A DNA stretch of 64,000 nucleotides from Oscheius tipulae (taxonomy: Eukaryota; Nematoda; Chromadorea; Rhabditida; Rhabditidae), in the NCBI GenBank assembly GCA_037178975.1, contig JASJZH010000006.1:3906001-3970000 (forward strand), given 5' to 3'. Numbering within the stretch: the stretch's first letter is position 1; each line of letters opens with the position of its first letter. This document shows, piece after piece, positions 34,037 through 45,563 of the stretch. The position numbers and the translations under genes are program-made. A model generated the notes under the pieces. That model was given only the letters and a program-made list of their open reading frames with translations, was not told the DNA's origin and did not search any database.

Positions 34037-36210
34037 ATGGCCACCGGCGACGCGCGACCCCGCTCCAAGAAGCGCAAGCCACGCCAGGAGATCTCGGCAT
34101 TTCTCAAGTGGACCGTCTTTCTTATCAACTTTCTAGTCTTTGTGAGTCTCTTTCTCTTTATGAGGGCATCCGCACATCTGATCAAGGTTATCACAACCAG
34201 CTGTCTTCAACACCGAATTCGGTTAATGAAGGCCGCTCGAGACCACCTGCTGCGTCGAAAACTGAGCGCAGCTCCAAAGAATTCAGCATTCCACAGCTGG
34301 ATGCCTTGAATCCCATGAGAGTTTTGGTAATGACATTGATCGAGAAGCTTTTAATCCAAATGGTCATTGTCAGATAAGTGTTTATCACAGGGACACGGCT
34401 TATAATTGCGCTGTTTTGAGCAAGTGCCACGCACAAAAGAGATGGCAACAATTAGATTGACGCGAACGGTGCTTATTTGGTTGATTTGCATACGCGACAA
34501 AGACCTTGTCTCCGTGCTCACAAGGGCTTAGTTGGCCGTGGTAAAATGTCCTTACGAAGGATGCCTATGATAGAAGGAAAGGTATCGCTTTCCAAACAAG
34601 GCTAGTAGTTCCGGATTACACGCGCCCCCGGTCATGTTTCGCGATTCGGCAGCGTCTAGGTCAGCCGCAACTAGTCCGAGTCCTGTTTGTATTTAATTGA
34701 CCAAGGAAATCCGAATGCGATAGGCAGAAAGAGACGGTACAAGGATCTGTTTTCAGCTCTTCGGTGTAGCAGTTCTCGCCCTCGGTGTCTACCTTTTTAT
34801 CAAAGAATATGCGGAAGTCAAGCTTATGGACATCATTCTCAACCCCGCCATTCTTATAGCATTGATTGGTAAAGCGGAAAAAATTAAAACAACATGATAT
34901 CAGGTTTTATAATTTGCGTTGTCTCTATGATGGGTTTCGTCGGAGCGTTGCGAGACAATATCTTCATGTTGAGAGCGGTAAGTTTCTTTGATAGACATCT
35001 CACAACCAATTTTCAGTTTTCCCTATGTATTTTTTTCTGTTACATCGTGGTAGTCTGCCTGACTTTCATCATCTTCATTCTTTTTTATTCTGACACAACA
35101 GAAGGAGTTTCGGCCCATAGTTTGCTGCTCTACGCCATCAAAAACTATCATACGAACAGGAATCTCGCAGAAATTATGGACTCCCTCCAAGAAAATGTAC
35201 GTAGCCTTTTCTTTCATACTAAGGCAATATTCCAGCTTGAATGTTGTGGGGTTTCTTCCGTGGCTCAAGGGTATCGGGATTGGAATCTCAGTTATCAGTA
35301 CAATTGCTCAACCAGTAACCCATATCCAGAAAAATGTGGAGTGCCTTATTCATGCTGTAGGAAATCTGTCATATCGGAGGCGGTAATTTTGACATGTTTT
35401 AAGAGTTAATTTTCTGTTTAGGCTGGATCGTCAAATCCGCTTTTGCCTGCAATGAGATCTCTGGAATGTTGGCAGAATGCTTTGCAGAAAAGACCTCAAG
35501 ATCTAGAACATGATCTACACACCCGAGGCTGTTTACACCCGTTGAAAACAGTTTTTGAAAGTCATGCTATCCATATTGGAGCTGCTGTAGCTGTTGTCAT
35601 CATTCCTGTGGTAAGTGATCTAAAAATGCAAAAGGATCGCGTCCGAGTTTATACAAAATCACGTTTACCAGTTCGAGATAATCCCGCTTAGCATTCTGCA
35701 GGCTGTAAACAAGGAGCTAAATAACGATTTTTCAGTGCCTTTCCGTCTGTTTGGTCAACATCTTGGCGAAGCAGATTGACCATCAGAAGTTTTTGCTAGA
35801 GCGCGAAGCAAAAAGAAACGAGCGACGGCGAAAACGAGACGTAAAGGATCGGCCTGAGAGAGGGCGTCAACGGCAAGTTTCGTTGGACCAGCTAGAGGAG
35901 GGAAAGCTGCCATCTTTTGATCCAGTGAGTCAGGATCTATTAGCTCAACATACTTTTCATTTTACAGAATGTTCCACCAAAGCTTCCCGATAATCCACCT
36001 CCAAGCCGACCACCAGGAGAGGGAAAAACTGGCAAAGTTCGAGCAAGCAGCTCGTCGCCAAAACGAAAAATGACCGGTGAAGGACGAACTCGGGGAGATG
36101 AGAAGCGAAAACGGTCAACTACAACACCCCAACAACAGCAGACAGACAAGCGGGTGCGGCAATGGGTACTGCAGCAGTCTGACTTGGTCTCGAGCGCTCC
36201 TCCCAAATAG
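34037..36210 (+). CDS. Eight-cysteine tetraspanin (TspanC8 type)
   Basis: A four-helix membrane protein that organises membrane microdomains; TspanC8 members escort ADAM10 and promote Notch processing. Exons: 34037-34141, 34757-34868, 34904-34977, 35017-35196, 35236-35382, 35422-35610, 35736-35924, 35968-36210; 412 aa. Membrane helices: WTVFLINFLVFLFGVAVLAL, ILIALIGFIICVVSMMGF, the FSLCIFFCYIVVVCL segment, and HIGAAVAVVIIPVCLSVCL. The large loop has CCG, NC, KC, PYSCC, EC and GC, eight cysteines in all. C. elegans TSP-14 is the known nematode TspanC8. Unusually, a strongly basic and Pro-rich cytosolic tail of more than 100 residues follows helix 4 (ERRRKRD, DEKRKR), much longer than in typical tetraspanins. 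In-frame ATGs exist upstream (33991), but the acceptor at 34005 favours 34037. Confidence 0.92.
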
Positions 36211-36442
36211 CCAACAATCCTGACTTTCCCGGGTAGTCAAATTTTTTTTCTTGGGTTTCACAACTCCTCTCATTGTCATATCGCGCTCAATAGCGGGCCT
36301 GCCATATTCCGCCTCGAGGTGCTTCCCACACCATGATCATGCCAATGTTGCCACTCACTTTCCTCTTGTAACTTTCTTTCTACGCATCACATCTGACTGA
36401 TTGCCGCTATGTACTTTGTCCTTCGATGCACCCGGGTTCAAA

Positions 36443-36448
36443 AATAAA
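36443..36448 (+). terminator. Polyadenylation signal of the tetraspanin gene
   Basis: AATAAA, only about 70 nt from the stop codon of the convergent nematocin gene. Confidence 0.7.
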
Positions 36449-36518
36449 TATCAACAGTTCGAGAGATTCATTGGCTGTTTGAGATCGTAATGTACTTAAT
36501 ATGATGACAAACTAGGAC

Positions 36519-37273
36519 CTACGAGAAGCACATGGCGCTCTTCTCACATTTTTCTGCAAATACCGCATTGTATTATTGTCGCTAACTTCTTACCTGTGTT
36601 ACAGCATAAATCTTGTTGAACACAGTACCCGGGAGCGAAATTTAGCTGAAAGTCTCTACTACACATTAGAAAGAGCCACTTACTGTTGATAACCTACAAA
36701 ATCTTTCGGGGCAGGCAGATATATGGAAGCAATCTTCGGTTTTGTGGCAATGTTCAGCTGTACAACAGAGGCCATCTTCCAGACAAATTCCTTCCATATT
36801 TGCGCCTAAATCAAGGAATTGCGGGGTTGTATTTTGAACATATTTTTAGACAGCTACTGTTTTTCTGTACATCTAAATCGTCATGCTACCGTCTCAGGCG
36901 GATTTTTGCATGAACTTGTTCTCATGACGTATTACAAATACTCATGGCAAAAGTACTAGAGAGCCCATAAGAACGTCTGATACAAGGATCATCGTACTGA
37001 CAAGGAAATTAAAACTGTCCTTCCTTGCTGAACCGGAAAATCCTTATGTAATTAGCATTGTATTAAATCTCAGACAGATTTTTATACACCTTTCTGCTGA
37101 AATTATTTGTCACTGGTATTGAACACGATTAGCAAACTGCCGAAAAGAAATGGCCAAAACTTACCGCAGCTGGTACACCGCAGTGTTCTACCGTATCGTC
37201 TGTAGGGGCACGAGTTGAGAAAACAGGATGAGGCGAGTACGAGTAACGGGAGCAAGTGCAGCAGCACACGCAT
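36519..37273 (-). CDS. ntc-1: Nematocin (oxytocin/vasopressin-like) - neurophysin precursor
   Basis: A secreted neuropeptide precursor. Exons in transcript order: 37273-37165, 36805-36694, 36658-36594, 36553-36519; 106 aa, phases 1/2/1, stop TAG. Residues 1-16 form a signal peptide (MRVLLHLLPLLVLASS). Next comes the cyclic peptide C-F-L-N-S-C-P-Y-R-R-Y with an amidation Gly and a cleavage Arg. The remainder is a neurophysin domain: CTSCG, GICLEDGLCCTAEHC, EDC, then GYCVQQDLCCNTEKC and a final Cys. This gives the usual C-x2-C, CC and C spacing of both neurophysin halves and ends immediately after it. Neurophysin carries and sorts the hormone in neurosecretory granules. The gene is convergent with the tetraspanin. 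No exon is long enough to stand out in an ORF scan. Confidence 0.93.
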
Positions 37274-37990
37274 AGCAATGACTGAGCTCCGCCTCTCAGG
37301 TAGCTGGAGCGGATTTCCTTGATACTGTGGATCAAGAACGGATTGGAAATGCAAACTCGATAGAAAGGGTCAAAAGGACCAGAATGTCAGTTGTGAGTCG
37401 AACTGTGTTCTTGATTTGTTTCTGAACCCAGGCCGGTAAGTTTTTGCGCTTTTGCAACGTGGTAAAGTTTGGAAGAGTGATAATAGCGAGGTATAGAAAG
37501 GCAAACCTCTTGCCAAAGCAACTGAAAAGAGAGTAGGTTAAGAATATTTGGAAATAAATATAATGAGAGGCAAAGCGCTTAAGTATGTCTTTTTCGTATG
37601 TTAGACACAAACTCGAGTCGGTTTGTTGACAATTCGTTTACCTAATATTTTAGCTGGTCATTGAAATTAATTGAAACGGGTGACGAAAACAGGTCTGAAT
37701 AAAAACATGACTATGGTAGTTCAAAATTGTCTCACAGATGTCTGGCATTTGCAATTTTTTAAAGCGACGACTAGGACGATGAAGCGTGTAAGCTACAACT
37801 CAAGAAAAGAGCAAATGGCAATTTGATGATGATCTCATCCGTAGCAATGAAACTCGTAAATTGTCGTGTGGGCCCGAAGATGCACTACCACTGAATCATT
37901 CATTCCTAATGATGCCAGTAGCTGAAACAAAGAACGAAAAACGAATTTTTCATTTAAAATAACAACGACTAATCACGAGATAGAGAATGT
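37274..37990. other. Upstream region of the nematocin gene
   Basis: About 700 nt between the nematocin start and the 3' end of the next minus-strand gene. No coding exon is seen, so it should contain the nematocin promoter. Confidence 0.45.
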
Positions 37991-39339
37991 CTAATGCGCA
38001 ACCCTGCTCTCCTTGCACTCTCGGCGATTCTCTTTCAAATCATCCTCGATATTTCTCAATTTGGCCACCAGCGGATGATTGTTGAGGACACGGCGACATC
38101 TGAAAACAGCAATAAAGTTGCTTAGGACGGAGAACTAACTCGTGTACACGCACACAACAAGGCTCAATCCTCAGACACTTTGCCTTGAACCGTTTAGTAG
38201 CCGAAAAACAACGGGTATCAGACAAATGTATGGGTTCACGACGTTTCTGAACGGCCTACATGTGTTGGCGTAATGTATTCTTACCGAATCAGCATAGTTT
38301 AAGATTTTCTTGAGATCCTGTAAACTATGACTATATGGAATGGTAAAGTTTCACCTCACTACCAGCGACCAACTGCTCCAGAGAAGCTATCTTATTTTTA
38401 CAGGTACCCTTCTTCTTCTGCAAGGAATTCTGTCGAGAGCTATACAGGCGTGGTAGATCTTACCCTTCCCACATCCGATTTTATTTCAAGCTCCTGATCG
38501 ACGCCGTGTACTTTGCCGTTTCGGAAGCAGTTCCTAAGCAGCTCATTCTTTTTCTCCTTCAGTTTCATGAGCTCTTCAAATTGATCCGCAATCGGTGCAT
38601 AACAAGAATCATCGTTCGAGATCTAGAATAGTTCTTATGACGTCGAACAAGACATAAGATGCTTTCCGCCTTCGACTTGAGGACAAGTAGCTTAATGTTG
38701 TGTGTCTCTGCACTCTCACATCACTTTTTGGCTGTTATGTCAAAATACACTTTCCTACACTCATCTCCGAAACCAGTTGTTGTTATATCTAAACTGTGCA
38801 ACATGATGTCGTATATGCATTGACCCGTATACTTTCACTTACATATTTCCTGCCTTTCAATCCACAAGCTAAGGCCATTTTGTCGTATGAGCTGAGGCAA
38901 TCTTCATAAGTTCCGCATGAGACATTGACCCAGTCATCGTCTTCTTCATTACTTACTCGCCGTCTACGTCCCTGAACAATAACGTAATAGGATACAGACG
39001 ATTACGTTGGTTCAACTTTAAGCGTTTTTTCTTCAAAACTTATTGACGGCCGCGAGGCGGCTGTTTGCGAATTCACACAGATACTCATGAGCTTCGATGA
39101 TTGCCACTTAAAAAATGTCGATTGATCTGACTTATAGTAAAAAAGCTAGAAAACTTTCGCATCAAACGTGCACTTTCTTGGAAATTTTCTCCGATTCTTC
39201 ATTCAGTCTAGAAAAACTTTATTCGAACGACAAACAGTTTTTGTAAGATGTGTTGTCCAACAATGTCTGTGACAAACGGAATGGATACCTGCACTGAATA
39301 GAGTTGGCACAAAATGCCAAGAACAAAGAGCAGCCGCAT
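37991..39339 (-). CDS. Predicted secreted cysteine-containing protein, family unknown
   Basis: Exons in transcript order: 39339-39289, 38971-38843, 38622-38464, 38417-38355, 38317-38285, 38255-38140, 38099-37991; 219 aa, all phases agree. The first 17 residues (MRLLFVLGILCQLYSVQ) are a clear signal peptide. A run of basic residues (GRRRRV) follows directly and could be a propeptide cleavage site. The mature part is charged and helical with scattered Cys: VSCGTYEDC, ALACG, DDSCYA, RNCF, GTCK, DTRCF, AKCLRIEPCCVRVHEC, RREC. The even number of conserved-looking Cys suggests disulfides. I do not recognise the family. An acceptor ends one base before ATG. It lies directly upstream of nematocin on the same strand. 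Confidence 0.78.
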
Positions 39340-39500
39340 TCTAATGTGGAGAAAAGACACTGGGTTGCCGCCCAACAGCTGAGAGCCGCGACTTGGTTCT
39401 CTCGCACACTCTACCTCTCACAGTCGATAGAAAAGTTGAAAAGGTCAGTCAAATAGTTTACTGGAATTCAGCATTCAGTTATTATGCCCAATATTATGGC

Positions 39501-40270
39501 TTAGAGCCGAAACGACGACGGATTCTCTTTTGAAAACTTGATAATTAGCTGGTCTGTGGGCATTGACACGTCTGCGTTGTCACTTTTCTCAAATTCGAGT
39601 ATGTCTTCCGCTCGGAGCTCTGTCAACGGGCGAGTTCCAGAGATTGTGACTGCTAGCTCTTCCATACTGTCTACCTCGGACAGCATTCGCCACAGCTGAA
39701 ATTTTTTCGTCATGATCACGGGTGAATTCCTTCTACCGTGCTGCTCTTTTTCTCCTCTTCCGAGACAGCACTCTTATCAGCAACGGGTCGTCTGTCCAGC
39801 GACGGGTTGGCTAAAGACGACGACGCAGTGAACGATGCACACTCTTGCGCGTTATTGGTTGGCATTGACCATGCTTGTTGGCAAGAAAAAGGTGAAAGAG
39901 AGTTGGGAACCTGAAGCTGACTTCAGCCGACAATTTATTAGTGTTTACCTGCTGCATGTTTGAGAAAGGAGTGGTAATCTCAAAATACCCGTGGAAACCG
40001 TTATCATGAGGAGACAGCGCCGAGTTGTTAACCCAGAGACCACAGTCCGTCGGTGTCATCTAAAACAAACTAAGATCTCCGATTTCAAGGCTTATATACC
40101 TGTTTTTCTGAAAAGTATCCAATGTTCGGCTGTGTATAATTTTGTCCGTTGACATGCGGAAGCGGGTACGGTTCGTATCGTCTCGGCGGCTGATTACAGT
40201 ATCTTTCAAAGTAGTTTCTATTCGATGCTGTGTAACTTTCAGGCAAGTGATTGTAAACAGCGTAGTTCAT
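39501..40270 (-). CDS. Unrecognised Tyr/Pro-rich protein
   Basis: Exons in transcript order: 40270-40100, 40059-39949, 39910-39737, 39695-39501; 216 aa, all exons phase 0. The N-terminal 57 residues are rich in Tyr, Asn and Pro (MNYAVYNHLPESYTASNRN), then a Ser-rich middle with the segment SEEEKKSST, and an acidic C-terminal part (LWRMLSEVDSMEELAVTI). There is no signal peptide, membrane helix or known motif. This composition is common in transcription-factor activation regions, but no DNA-binding domain is visible. A splice acceptor nine bases before ATG points to a noncoding 5' exon or a trans-spliced leader. Confidence 0.65.
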
Positions 40271-40279
40271 TGTCTATTT

Positions 40280-42018
40280 CTGAAAATGATATGTCAGAAG
40301 AGGAAGTGACTGGAGCTGAGTTGTAGCTAAAGAAAAGAGAACTTTGTAGCCGCTTTGATGTTTTCTACTTTTTTTAGGAGTTAAATTAATACAAAGTATC
40401 AAAAATCAGGCAAAGAAAGTGAGTGAGACGGTGTGAAAAAAGCGAGGCGTTGATCAAATAGTTAGCAAATGGTTAAGGAGGAACGGTTCCAGACTGGTAA
40501 ACACAGCAAAGTAAACTGGAGAAAAAACGACGCAGGTTGAGTAACGAACCGCCAGTCTACCGATAACGGATTCGACAGGGTAATATGCTGAAGTTGCACA
40601 CCCGGTGGGCTGATATAGATACCTGGTCGCACATTACTTTGAACATTACTTTTCCTAGACACAACGTCAGCAAGGTCTACATTAGAGGCTCTCAATGATT
40701 ATTATCTCACAGCATCATAATTGCTGCACAAAAATACAAATCACATTAATATTGAGCAGAAACGGAGAAGAAGCTAGCCAAATACTGTTTGCCGGTTATT
40801 ATTGGCTGCTCGTATTTACCAATATGAAAGCAAAACAATGAGGAGATCGCCAACAATCAGCTTTTGCAGAATTGTCACTAAAACTACTCCCGAGAGTGCA
40901 AGAAATGGTTCGCAACATATAAGTGGCAGCAATTTCTGACGAGACCGTTTTTGCGATGAGGGTACGGCAATTGGCTGCAGTTGTAAACAATTCCCGGAGA
41001 AGGCAACGCATCTTGAAACTTAAGAGCAGATCTCGTGCTAGCTGATGGCGACTGCCAATCATGAAAGTTGCCAATTCCTTTTTTTGAGTCAGCAATGAAC
41101 CGTCTGCTGATACGAATACGCAAGAAAACACGGAATATTCGAGCAGTTGCATGTTGTGAAAACGTTCATTTGGATTGTTTCTTTGGCAACTCTTTCAACA
41201 ATGAGATCCTTGTTTATCACAACTGGAAGCTCTAAAGCATTTATCGTTGAGTAAAAAGTTCTTTGCTGACATGTGTTCCGTTAGTCGCTCCTAGCTGAAA
41301 ATATCTATAAAAGTCATTTTTATTGTATTACTATTCGCTTGATAGCCTCTTCTAATCCACTATTATCACTGGCAGCTATCTGTCGCACAATCTGTAATTA
41401 TAGTTGGAAAAAAGTTTGGTCACCTTTTGCAGCTCATAGGTCTCTAACTTGAGATGCGATAATTGATCACATATAATAGATACGTCGACGATGTTGGCAG
41501 AGGCCATCAACCAGACTGACAACCGGCTATGGAGAACTAATGGAGATGACAAACTTTTATCGATTTTTGTGCCCCCACTCGTTCTCTTTGCACTGTGTTT
41601 TGTGTCACGTGATCGGTGGTCCGGGGTGAGGGAGGAAATTTGAAACTTGCCTTGCGTTCCGAAGAAAAAATAAGCTTCCCTCGAGATAAAGATAACGCCT
41701 TTTGAAGTTGTGCAAAAGCTTATCGAAAACTGTAGCGTAAAGCATTTACTGCAAGAGTTGATGTCTATTTACAATGGCAATGTTCACACGTGGGCTCAAC
41801 ATCCCGCAGCTCTAACAGTATTACAACATCCGTTACTAGTGTTCATTAACGATGCCCTCAGCTGTTGACAGGCCATCTGAAAGCGGTCTTTAAAGCAGTA
41901 CTGGCTATTTCTCACTTGTTGTGTAGAGTAGTTCAGTTGAAGTTGTGAACTGAGGAAAATCTTGACGTAATAGTCGCACCAATATGGATCCTGTTGCGCG
42001 CAAGTGTCTAAATATAAC
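40280..42018. other. Region with no supported gene
   Basis: Minus-strand open frames at 40462-40695 and 40799-41152 contain fairly protein-like text but lack linked exons or motifs. They may be 5' leader sequence of the neighbouring gene or chance. Otherwise nothing is seen. Confidence 0.35.
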
Positions 42019-43051
42019 TCAGTATATGCCTAATAAAAAGGTCTTACTCGCTCCGACTGATCCTTGACCACTTGATCTCGGGTCATAGAAAACTCCGTTA
42101 CTGGAACCAGTATTCGAAGATGACGTAGACGAGAAGGTGGACGATGAGCTGTGTACTACTCCGTAGTCATCATAATAAGTTGAATTGAATGGTTGGAAGT
42201 TGGAAGAAGTCCTGACAGTCGTTAAAATATTCATTGTGAGATCAATTTCCATACCTATATGGGTAGAACAAAGACGTACTAGGATCATAGTAAGTATATT
42301 CGAAAGGTGTTTGAACACTGGTACCGGGCACATAATCGCGAGCGAGTCCGCTAGTATAGTCATACTGATACTGCGTGGGATCTCTCAGTTTGGTCTCTTT
42401 CAGATTCGAGCCACTTTGATAGACAGAGTTCTGATTCTGCTGGGTAGGGTCAAATTGCCGGCCAACAACGGGAGAGACGGTAGTGGCATAGGGGTTAGCA
42501 GGATAGAACAGATTGTTGTTGTTGCTGGGATCTCTCTGGACATTGTTTGTAGGCGCGTAGTACTGAGTATTTGATTGAGAGTAGTAGTTAGTAGGTGCTG
42601 GAGTAGTTCCTGAAAAGTAGAAATGCTGCTACATGCTGTTTGAGTTTATTACCTCCATAGTTGTATCCATAAATGTTGTTGGTGTAAGTCTGACCAGCCT
42701 GTGGGTTAGGATTCCTCACGTAATCTTGTTGAATCTGTTGGTAATTAGCCTGATTCTGTTGAGTATTGCTCAAAACTGGGGCATTTCCGTTCAAGTTCTG
42801 TCCACCATTGTTTGAGAAACCTAGTTCTCGCTACTTAAACTTTTGTGCTGCTTGACTTACCAACGGTCTGTTGATCGTAAGCCGTCACCTCCTGAGCGTA
42901 GGTTCTCGAATACTCGTCGGCCAACGGTCCACTCAAGTACTTGTAGTTCGGGTTCACAACAATTGGTGCAGTGGTAGAAGCTGATGCGTCCAGGCTGTTA
43001 CTGTAGTCGTATCCATAGATGTTGTTAGTCGGTTGATATCCAGGCGTTTGT
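42019..43051 (-). CDS. Alternative Gln/Asn/Tyr-rich 3' exons of the DOMON gene
   Basis: Four exons (43051-42861, 42820-42653, 42609-42255, 42211-42019) form one continuous frame ending in TGA. The first needs an incoming phase 2 and has no start codon of its own. The DOMON exon 44244-43841 ends in phase 2, so joining them is allowed and gives about 572 aa. The encoded sequence is very rich in Asn, Gln, Tyr, Ser and Pro and contains the repeated motif NNIYGYDY / NNIYGYNY. It has no membrane helix or known domain. If it were an independent gene its first exon would have to lie in the 140 nt before it, and I found no suitable ATG. Confidence 0.6.
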
Positions 43052-43153
43052 CTAAGAAAAGCGATGGATTAACAGAAAAAAGCATGAGTAACTGAATAAT
43101 TTCGTGCTTGGTTATTTGTTTAGCGGTAGTCCAAACAGGGTTTCAATATTTTA

Positions 43154-43159
43154 TTTATT
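43154..43159 (-). terminator. Polyadenylation signal of the short DOMON form
   Basis: AATAAA on the minus strand, 32 nt after the stop at 43191. It allows the short form to terminate before the alternative exons. Confidence 0.65.
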
Positions 43160-43190
43160 CACTCTGTTTTGAAAAAGCTCTTTTGGAAAT

Positions 43191-44958
43191 TTAGAACAAC
43201 CTCTTGGCACGGATGGACCTGCGCTTTCTTCCGTAGTTCTGAGTGGGATAGGGAGCCTGGTACATTGGAGGTTGCTGCTGCTTAATGAAAGCTGGTTAGC
43301 CACAATACCACACTTTGAATACCTGGCTGGATCCACTCGAGTAATATCCCTGGTAGGCTCCTGGAGAAGAAGGATCGAACATTCTTTGGCTACCAGCCTG
43401 AGAGTTGGTAATGGAGGAATAAGCCATCTGATTCTGGTTGTACGGTCCACTCTGAGCTCCTTGTCCATATCCATACTGCTGTTGGTAAGGATCATTCAGA
43501 CGCTGGCTCGATGGAGCTGAGCCCTGACCAGGAAGGTACGGCATTTGGTTTGAACCGGGCTGATTGTTCTGGTATCCATTGTAAATGCCGCTGTTGGGTT
43601 GGTTTCCTTGAGGACCCTGCATGAATTGCATATCTAAAGTCTGAAATTACCATGTAAAAAGCCACTAACTGTTCTGTCCATAGCTTTGCTGTTGACCGTA
43701 ATTTCCAGAGTTTCCATAGGTAGGATTCATGGTAGTAGTATATTGGAACGGAGCTCCAGTGTAGGTCTGTCCGGAAGGAGGAGGTGTAGCAGTGTTCTGC
43801 CTGAAACGGTTTACAACTGGATTCAAAACACAAAGGCTACATGTATCCATGGCTCTGCCCCTGACCCATGGAACTCTGAGGATACTGTCCATTCATCTGT
43901 CCGGTAGGCTGATACTGAATTCCAGAGTATCCGTTGAAGTTATTGTTCTGTTGTCCATTGTAGCTTTGACTCCCCTGGTTGTTCAGAGGATAAGCCTGGT
44001 TGTTGTAGCTGGTGGTAGTGGAGTACATGTTGTTGTTTCTATTATTGTTGTTCACTTGCTGAAAGTTCTTTGGTAATTTATTTAGATTTGAAGACCCTAC
44101 GTTCTGGTTGGCGGACAACATGTTCATGAGACCCTGAGATCCTTGTCTGCATGCGGTGTCAATGTTGCAGATCTGTTGCTGTTTTGGCTGACTCTGGTGT
44201 TTGGTGTACTGTCCATTGTTGAATCCTCCGGGAGAAGTGATGAACTAAATCATGACTTTTTCGCACAGCCGATGTCTCCAAAGTATGTTGACTTAAAACT
44301 ATTTGCCACGCAGAATATTTACTCTGCCTTTCTCTGTTTACAAGAAGGGAGCGACCACGGCAAATTTTATACAATTGAAAAGTGAACCCACATCCCAGGT
44401 ATTACAGCCAGTCAAAGACTTATGGTTGTTTGAAGTAAGAGTCAGGGGACGGGAGAACTGGGCACTCAGGACGCGGTTACTGAAGCAGAGGAAGTCTTGT
44501 CAAAAGTCCGATGTACTCACATGTAACTAGAACTCTGAGTAGTAACGGCTCGATCGTTCATCATATTCGGCGGGTTGTATCCAGACATGAATCCATTGTT
44601 CTAAAAGGAACAGCTTGCAAATATGGAAAAGAGAGCTCACCACTTGGACCTGAGATCCGGACACACTTACAAGAATGGCATCAATTCCAGCAGACTGAAT
44701 TAGGATTTACCACACTCTACTGAAAACAAACCATGCTATCTCCGAAGCCAACTCCGGTGTAAGAGTTTGTGGGGAAGTTCCTGTAGGTGAGGTTGAAGCT
44801 GACCTGTCCATTGTTAACATTCCAAGTTAGGGAATAGCCAGATGGATCACTGTAGGAACAACTAGAAGATTGCGCATAGGCGCATGCCAGTACTGGAATA
44901 TTCTCCTTCGCGGATTAAAGATATTGAACTCACGCGCTGCCAAGCAAAAGACAAGCAT
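43191..44958 (-). CDS. Secreted DOMON-domain protein with Q/N/Y/G-rich tail
   Basis: Exons in transcript order: 44958-44934, 44892-44732, 44694-44641, 44600-44521, 44479-44392, 44244-43841, 43800-43670, 43633-43323, 43280-43191; 447 aa, phases agree. A signal peptide (MLVFCLAALLACAYAQ) is followed by a DOMON domain: YSLTWNVNNGQVSFNLTY, TGVGFGDSM, the RVLSAQFSRPL strand, LTGCNTWD, ITSPGG and a conserved KH. DOMON domains bind haem or sugars. After ICNIDTAC the chain becomes an Asn/Gln/Tyr/Gly/Ser-rich, prion-like tail of over 250 residues, ending in a basic RKRRSIRAKRLF with dibasic cleavage sites. Such tails are seen in secreted structural or cuticle-associated proteins, but the role here is not known. 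A TATA box lies 34 nt upstream of ATG. Confidence 0.82.
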
Positions 44959-44991
44959 GTTGAGTGCCGTGGCAGAAGGCGGTGCGCGAGG

Positions 44992-44999
44992 CTTTTATA
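44992..44999 (-). promoter_or_regulatory. TATA box of the DOMON gene
   Basis: TATAAAAG on the minus strand, about 35 nt upstream of the start codon, implying a very short leader and a transcript that need not be trans-spliced. Confidence 0.6.
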
Positions 45000-45533
45000 C
45001 GACGACCCCTGAACTCGTCCGGTCGACTGTTTGTGAGCGGGATTGTGTGCTGTTGGATAACAGTTACTACTTCCAACCCGCGACAAGTGCTGAACGAGTA
45101 GATCAGAATTTTGAAACTCTGTGCTATGAAAAAGCGTTACCAGCTCACTTTTGCCGGAATATTTGAATTCGTACGTAGGAAACTAAGAGTCGGAATTGAT
45201 AAATTGAAAAGGACCGTCGATAATTGCTTACGTGAGCTCTGAACGTAAGCAGAAAAAAGGCGGTTGCGATCACGCAGCTTTGAAGCACTTGAGAGCTAGA
45301 TTTCGGTAAGCATACAATGCTCTGAAAGACGATACAAAGACCTCCTTGAGACATGAGATATTTTTTGTGGTTTTTGGGTGTTCCCAAAACATCCAATTGT
45401 ATACGAAGATGACTCAAAAGTTTGCTATTTGAACTTGAAGGCGTCATCTCAATACACATACTTGTGAAGCTTTGTGCTCGGAGCCCGCGCTATTCCTATA
45501 CCACACCCCATATGAAAACAGTTTCTTGACATA
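45000..45533. other. Gap between DOMON gene and orphan GPCR
   Basis: No exon series recognised. The 3' end of the GPCR gene and the promoter of the DOMON gene meet here. Confidence 0.4.
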
Positions 45534-45539
45534 TTTATT
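45534..45539 (-). terminator. Polyadenylation signal of the orphan GPCR
   Basis: AATAAA on the minus strand 25 nt after the stop at 45564. Confidence 0.65.
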
Positions 45540-45563
45540 TGTACATCTTTGGTTTTCAAATAA

